Source of the DNA: Phyllobacteriaceae bacterium
GTDB lineage: Bacteria; Pseudomonadota; Alphaproteobacteria; Rhizobiales; Devosiaceae
Reading direction: 5' to 3'
Length of the DNA stretch: 7,846 bases
NCBI GenBank assembly: GCA_012799265.1
Contig: JAAZLP010000190.1
Location: 1 to 7,846, forward strand
Position numbers and translations under genes: made by a program. Of this stretch, positions 6,219-7,846 are shown one piece after another. The first letter of the stretch is position 1. Each line of letters opens with the position of its first letter. A model generated the notes under the pieces. That model did no database searches. It was given only the letters and a program-made list of their open reading frames with translations, and was not told the DNA's origin.

Positions 6219-6716
6219 CGTGATGCTGGCCAGTGTAAAGAACCTCTCGAGGAATGCAAAGAACCAGTCGCTGCGGTTGTTCTGGCGGAAGCGCTCTACC
6301 TCGGGAAAATACAACGGCCGTTAGTGAGTCGGGATCCGGTGCAGGATCTCGGTCTTAGACCGCGAGATGGCCCTGTGGGTCTTGGACAGTTCCTGCATAT
6401 CATTTATCCCATCCACCAATGGGTCGTGATCGTGCTGGGTGGCGCCGGTCCGCAGCATATGCAGGATCACCTGGGCGTCCTTGGGATCGATCTTGTCCCA
6501 GCTGTTGTGCAAGGCCCGCTCAAAACCACAGACCACCGCCATGCCGATCTCTGCCCGCAAGCCAACCAGACGATCATGGTTTTCGCGAGTGTTGCAGATC
6601 GAGAGTTTGCGCCGGCGTTCCCGGTCGGGAAACTCGATGAGGACTTCGTTGCGCACCTTGGCCATATCGATCGCGACCACCACGGCGCCCAATGGCGTAA
6701 GCTGCTTGGTGGTCAT
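6219..6716 (-). pseudogene. IS110-family transposase, degraded N-terminal part
   Basis: This is the remains of a DEDD recombinase of the IS110 family. The preferred start, ATG 6716-6714, gives MTTKQLTPLGAVVVAIDMAK, preceded by GGGGACC; the frame also opens at 6776. Catalytic candidates are Asp17 (AIDMAK), Glu66 (GFE) and Asp77/Asp80 (DPKD). The Asp17 to Glu66 spacing of 49 is the family value, but Glu66 to Asp77 is only 11 where about 42 is expected, so roughly 31 residues were deleted in frame at 6518/6519. A TAA at 6321-6323 interrupts the same frame inside what should be LTHYLPLYFPEVERF. Recognisable coding resumes (YFPEVERFRQNNRSDWFF) and fades after ASIT near 6219. The second domain with the catalytic Ser is absent. 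Residue comparison with IS621 (D11, E60, D102, D105) is from memory. The element cannot be active. Confidence 0.85.
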
Positions 6717-6842
6717 GGTCGGTCCCCAAAACGAGGCGAGGAACACCTCCAGTCTAGAGACCTGCTGGCTGGCCATGGCCCCGCACAGCGGCGCACTCGT
6801 GCAACCTGACCAGCTCCGCTGCGCCTGTTCCCGGTGTGCTGT
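6717..6842. other. Gene-free stretch upstream of the IS110 remnant, possible IS110 left-end noncoding sequence
   Basis: These 126 bp lie between the preferred IS110 start and the IS3 remnant. I see no gene here other than an optional 20-codon extension of the IS110 frame (to 6776). Visible structures are the palindrome GGCCATGGCC (6771-6780), GTCTAGAGAC (6752-6761), and an inverted repeat CAGCGG (6786-6791) / CCGCTG (6816-6821) with a GCAC-TC-GTGC mini-hairpin inside. In IS110 elements this flank normally carries the promoter and the bridge RNA; whether any of that survives is not decidable by eye. The junction with IS3 sequence is near 6843. Confidence 0.35.
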
Positions 6843-7174
6843 GGGGCAGAGTTCACCTCAAACGCGATCCTGGGCTTTGCTGACCGCCATCACATCGACT
6901 GGGCACTACATCGCACCGGGCAAACCCATGCAAAACGCCTTCATCGAGAGCTTCAATGTCCGGTTGAGAGACGAGTTGAACGAGACCTTCTTCCCTTCAC
7001 TCTCCAGGGCGGCGGTCGCACGCAGGGCGCATGGACTATAACGTCAACCGACCTCACCCGCGGCTCGGCTGGATGACCCCGTCTGAATACGCCAACACCT
7101 TCAGCCCGCGACGGGAACTGACGCTGCGCTCAATTGCTGGCTCCGCGTCAGCCCCCGTCGCTCACCAAGCCTAA
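6843..7174 (+). pseudogene. IS3-family transposase (OrfB, rve/DDE domain), C-terminal remnant in three frames
   Basis: Three reading frames in succession encode the end of an IS3-family integrase-type transposase. Frame one gives GAEFTSNAILGFADRHHIDW. After an extra G at 6901-6903, frame two gives HYIAPGKPMQNAFIESFN, then RLRDELNETFFPSLSRAAVA. After a second +1 shift near 7021, frame three gives MDYNVNRPHPRLGWMTPSEYANTF and ends at TAA 7172-7174. FIESFN carries the catalytic Glu of the DDE triad and GWMTPSEYA is the family C-terminal signature. The second catalytic Asp, expected just before GTEF, is already replaced, and everything upstream, including OrfA and the left inverted repeat, is missing. 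It faces the opposite way to the IS110 remnant, which adjoins it. Confidence 0.85.
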
Positions 7175-7355
7175 TCGGCCAGTACAACCGCTCAAGTCTA
7201 AATCACGCTGGATAGAAGTTGGGAGCAACGTCAGTAGTAACTTTGAGTTAGCTTTGTCCCAAGCGGACCGGTTGGAAATGGATGGTTAGTCCGAACCGTC
7301 GGCCTAAGCGTGGCCCCCAAGCCACGAGGGCGGGGCATGTCGGCCCCGAACCAGA
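7175..7355. other. Gene-free stretch: probable IS3 right end followed by unassigned sequence
   Basis: No coding sequence is evident. The first ~55 bp, ending around GGGAGCAACGTCA (7220-7232), probably represent the untranslated right end of the IS3 element. The exact terminal repeat cannot be fixed because the left end is missing. The remainder contains two tandem hairpins (7309-7348) just downstream of the stop codon of the minus-strand gene that follows. Confidence 0.4.
7309..7348. repeat. Two tandem GC-rich hairpins, possible terminator of the minus-strand gene
   Basis: The first hairpin is CGTGGC (7309-7314) / GCCACG (7321-7326) with a 6-base loop. The second is CGGGGC (7331-7336) / GCCCCG (7343-7348), also with a 6-base loop. 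They begin 8 bp past the stop codon of the gene at 7356-7846, a typical place for a transcript end. Neither is followed by a T-run on either strand, so a rho-independent terminator is not supported; transcript-end stabilisation or part of an old mobile-element end are alternatives. Confidence 0.4.
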
Positions 7356-7846
7356 TTAGCCAATATCGTCGGAACTCTCCACGTATTCCTCGATGTCCAG
7401 AATGCGAGGTGTGTTATCGTCGTCACCTGTTGTGCTGTACTCGAAATCGTCAGCTTCAGGGTCAAAATCCTCATCAATCTCGACTGGGTGTAGTGTGGCC
7501 GCAAAGGCGGCGTTCTCGGCCGCATAGAAGTCCTCATGCTGGTTGTCCTCACCCTGAAACTCATCGACGGCGGTAACTGTGACCAGCGTCTCGGGAGATG
7601 GAAGGTCATGCGTGGCGGCGGGACGGACGGACTGCTGCAACTTGAGATCCATGAGGCGCGCTTTCAGATAGGCATTTTCCGCTTCCAGTTCGCGAATGCG
7701 CATGTGCTCAGCGCGCGTACGTCGATCTCTGCGTGTAAGGAAACGCGCGTGGCCGAAGCGACTGCTAACCGCTTGGTGGAAGTCATCCTGCAATGTCTCC
7801 ATTGCTGACTTATAAGCCTTATCTTGGTCCCGCGCAGTCGCCCCTG
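7356..7846 (-). CDS. Hypothetical protein, basic helical region and acidic tail, 5' end outside the window
   Basis: I do not recognise this protein. An ATG at 7802-7800 would give 148 aa, but the frame stays open to the window edge with a plausible helical extension (GATARDQDKAYKSA before the Met), and no convincing ribosome-binding site precedes the ATG, so the gene is probably cut by the edge. The first ~50 residues after the Met are arginine-rich (RFLTRRDRRTRAEHMRIRE) and lead into a short coiled-coil-like stretch, RELEAENAYLKARLMDLKLQ. A Pro/Ala/Thr linker follows. The last ~60 residues are strongly acidic, with runs such as EIDEDFDPEADDFE and GDDDNTP, and end in VESSDDIG. No catalytic motif, signal peptide or membrane segment is visible. 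The split of basic and acidic halves could suit nucleic-acid or protein binding, but this is only a description. It borders an IS graveyard, so it may be accessory. Confidence 0.55.
   Translation of the reverse strand, partial: GATARDQDKAYKSAMETLQDDFHQAVSSRFGHARFLTRRDRRTRAEHMRIRELEAENAYLKARLMDLKLQQSVRPAATHDLPSPETLVTVTAVDEFQGEDNQHEDFYAAENAAFAATLHPVEIDEDFDPEADDFEYSTTGDDDNTPRILDIEEYVESSDDIG

Noticed and set aside
6324..6809. Long + strand open frame opposite the IS110 remnant
   Set aside because: It is the antisense shadow of a recognisable IS110 coding sequence and has no family-like motifs of its own.
1..7846. CRISPR array, tRNA or rRNA genes, toxin-antitoxin pair, defence system
   Set aside because: I looked on both strands and saw no regularly spaced repeats, no cloverleaf or rRNA signature, and no paired small genes beyond cueR-copZ, which are explained by copper handling.

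Overview
The window looks like high-GC alphaproteobacterial DNA, most likely Hyphomicrobiales (a Devosia- or rhizobium-like bacterium). The evidence is GC-rich codon use, an rbs-type sugar transporter, and a copper block in the order copA-cueR-copZ, which is common in rhizobia. The genus is inference only.

Positions 1-4999 hold a well-preserved carbohydrate-uptake locus. The tail of a probable GntR/FCD regulator (1-141, +) meets a convergent LacI-family regulator (154-1173, -). The LacI gene is divergent from a three-gene CUT2 ABC transporter operon on the + strand: a double-ATPase (1383-2924), a permease (2905-3930, overlapping the ATPase by 20 bp) and a periplasmic binding protein with a signal peptide (4001-4948). 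Between regulator and transporter are two LacI-type operator-like sites, 1287-1300 and 1308-1321, exactly 21 bp apart. A hairpin separates the permease from the binding-protein gene, and a strong rho-independent terminator (4973-4999) closes the operon. No catabolic enzyme is present, so the sugar cannot be named.

Positions 4998-6180 (- strand) hold a copper block: a small HMA chaperone (copZ-like), a CueR/HmrR-type MerR activator with C112 and C120, and the last ~190 codons of a Cu+-exporting P1B-ATPase. The ATPase is a pseudogene. It lacks its 5' three quarters, including the phosphorylation site, and has a one-base frameshift in a C5 run at 6048-6052. The regulator and chaperone are intact but cut off from their usual upstream gene and promoter.

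Positions 6181-7230 are an insertion-sequence graveyard. They hold a degraded IS110-family transposase (- strand; 31-codon in-frame deletion after the catalytic Glu, a premature TAA, and a lost C-terminus) and the last ~110 codons of an IS3-family DDE transposase (+ strand; two +1 frameshifts). The IS110 remnant abuts the copA remnant, so IS-associated deletion probably beheaded copA. Positions 7175-7355 have no gene, only two tandem hairpins. Positions 7356-7846 (- strand) carry the C-terminal part of an unrecognised protein with a basic helical N-terminal half and a very acidic tail; it runs off the window.

I found no convincing novel multi-gene system. The most useful observations are the phased operator pair, the beheaded copper operon with its orphan regulator and chaperone, and the precise decay pattern of the IS110 transposase.
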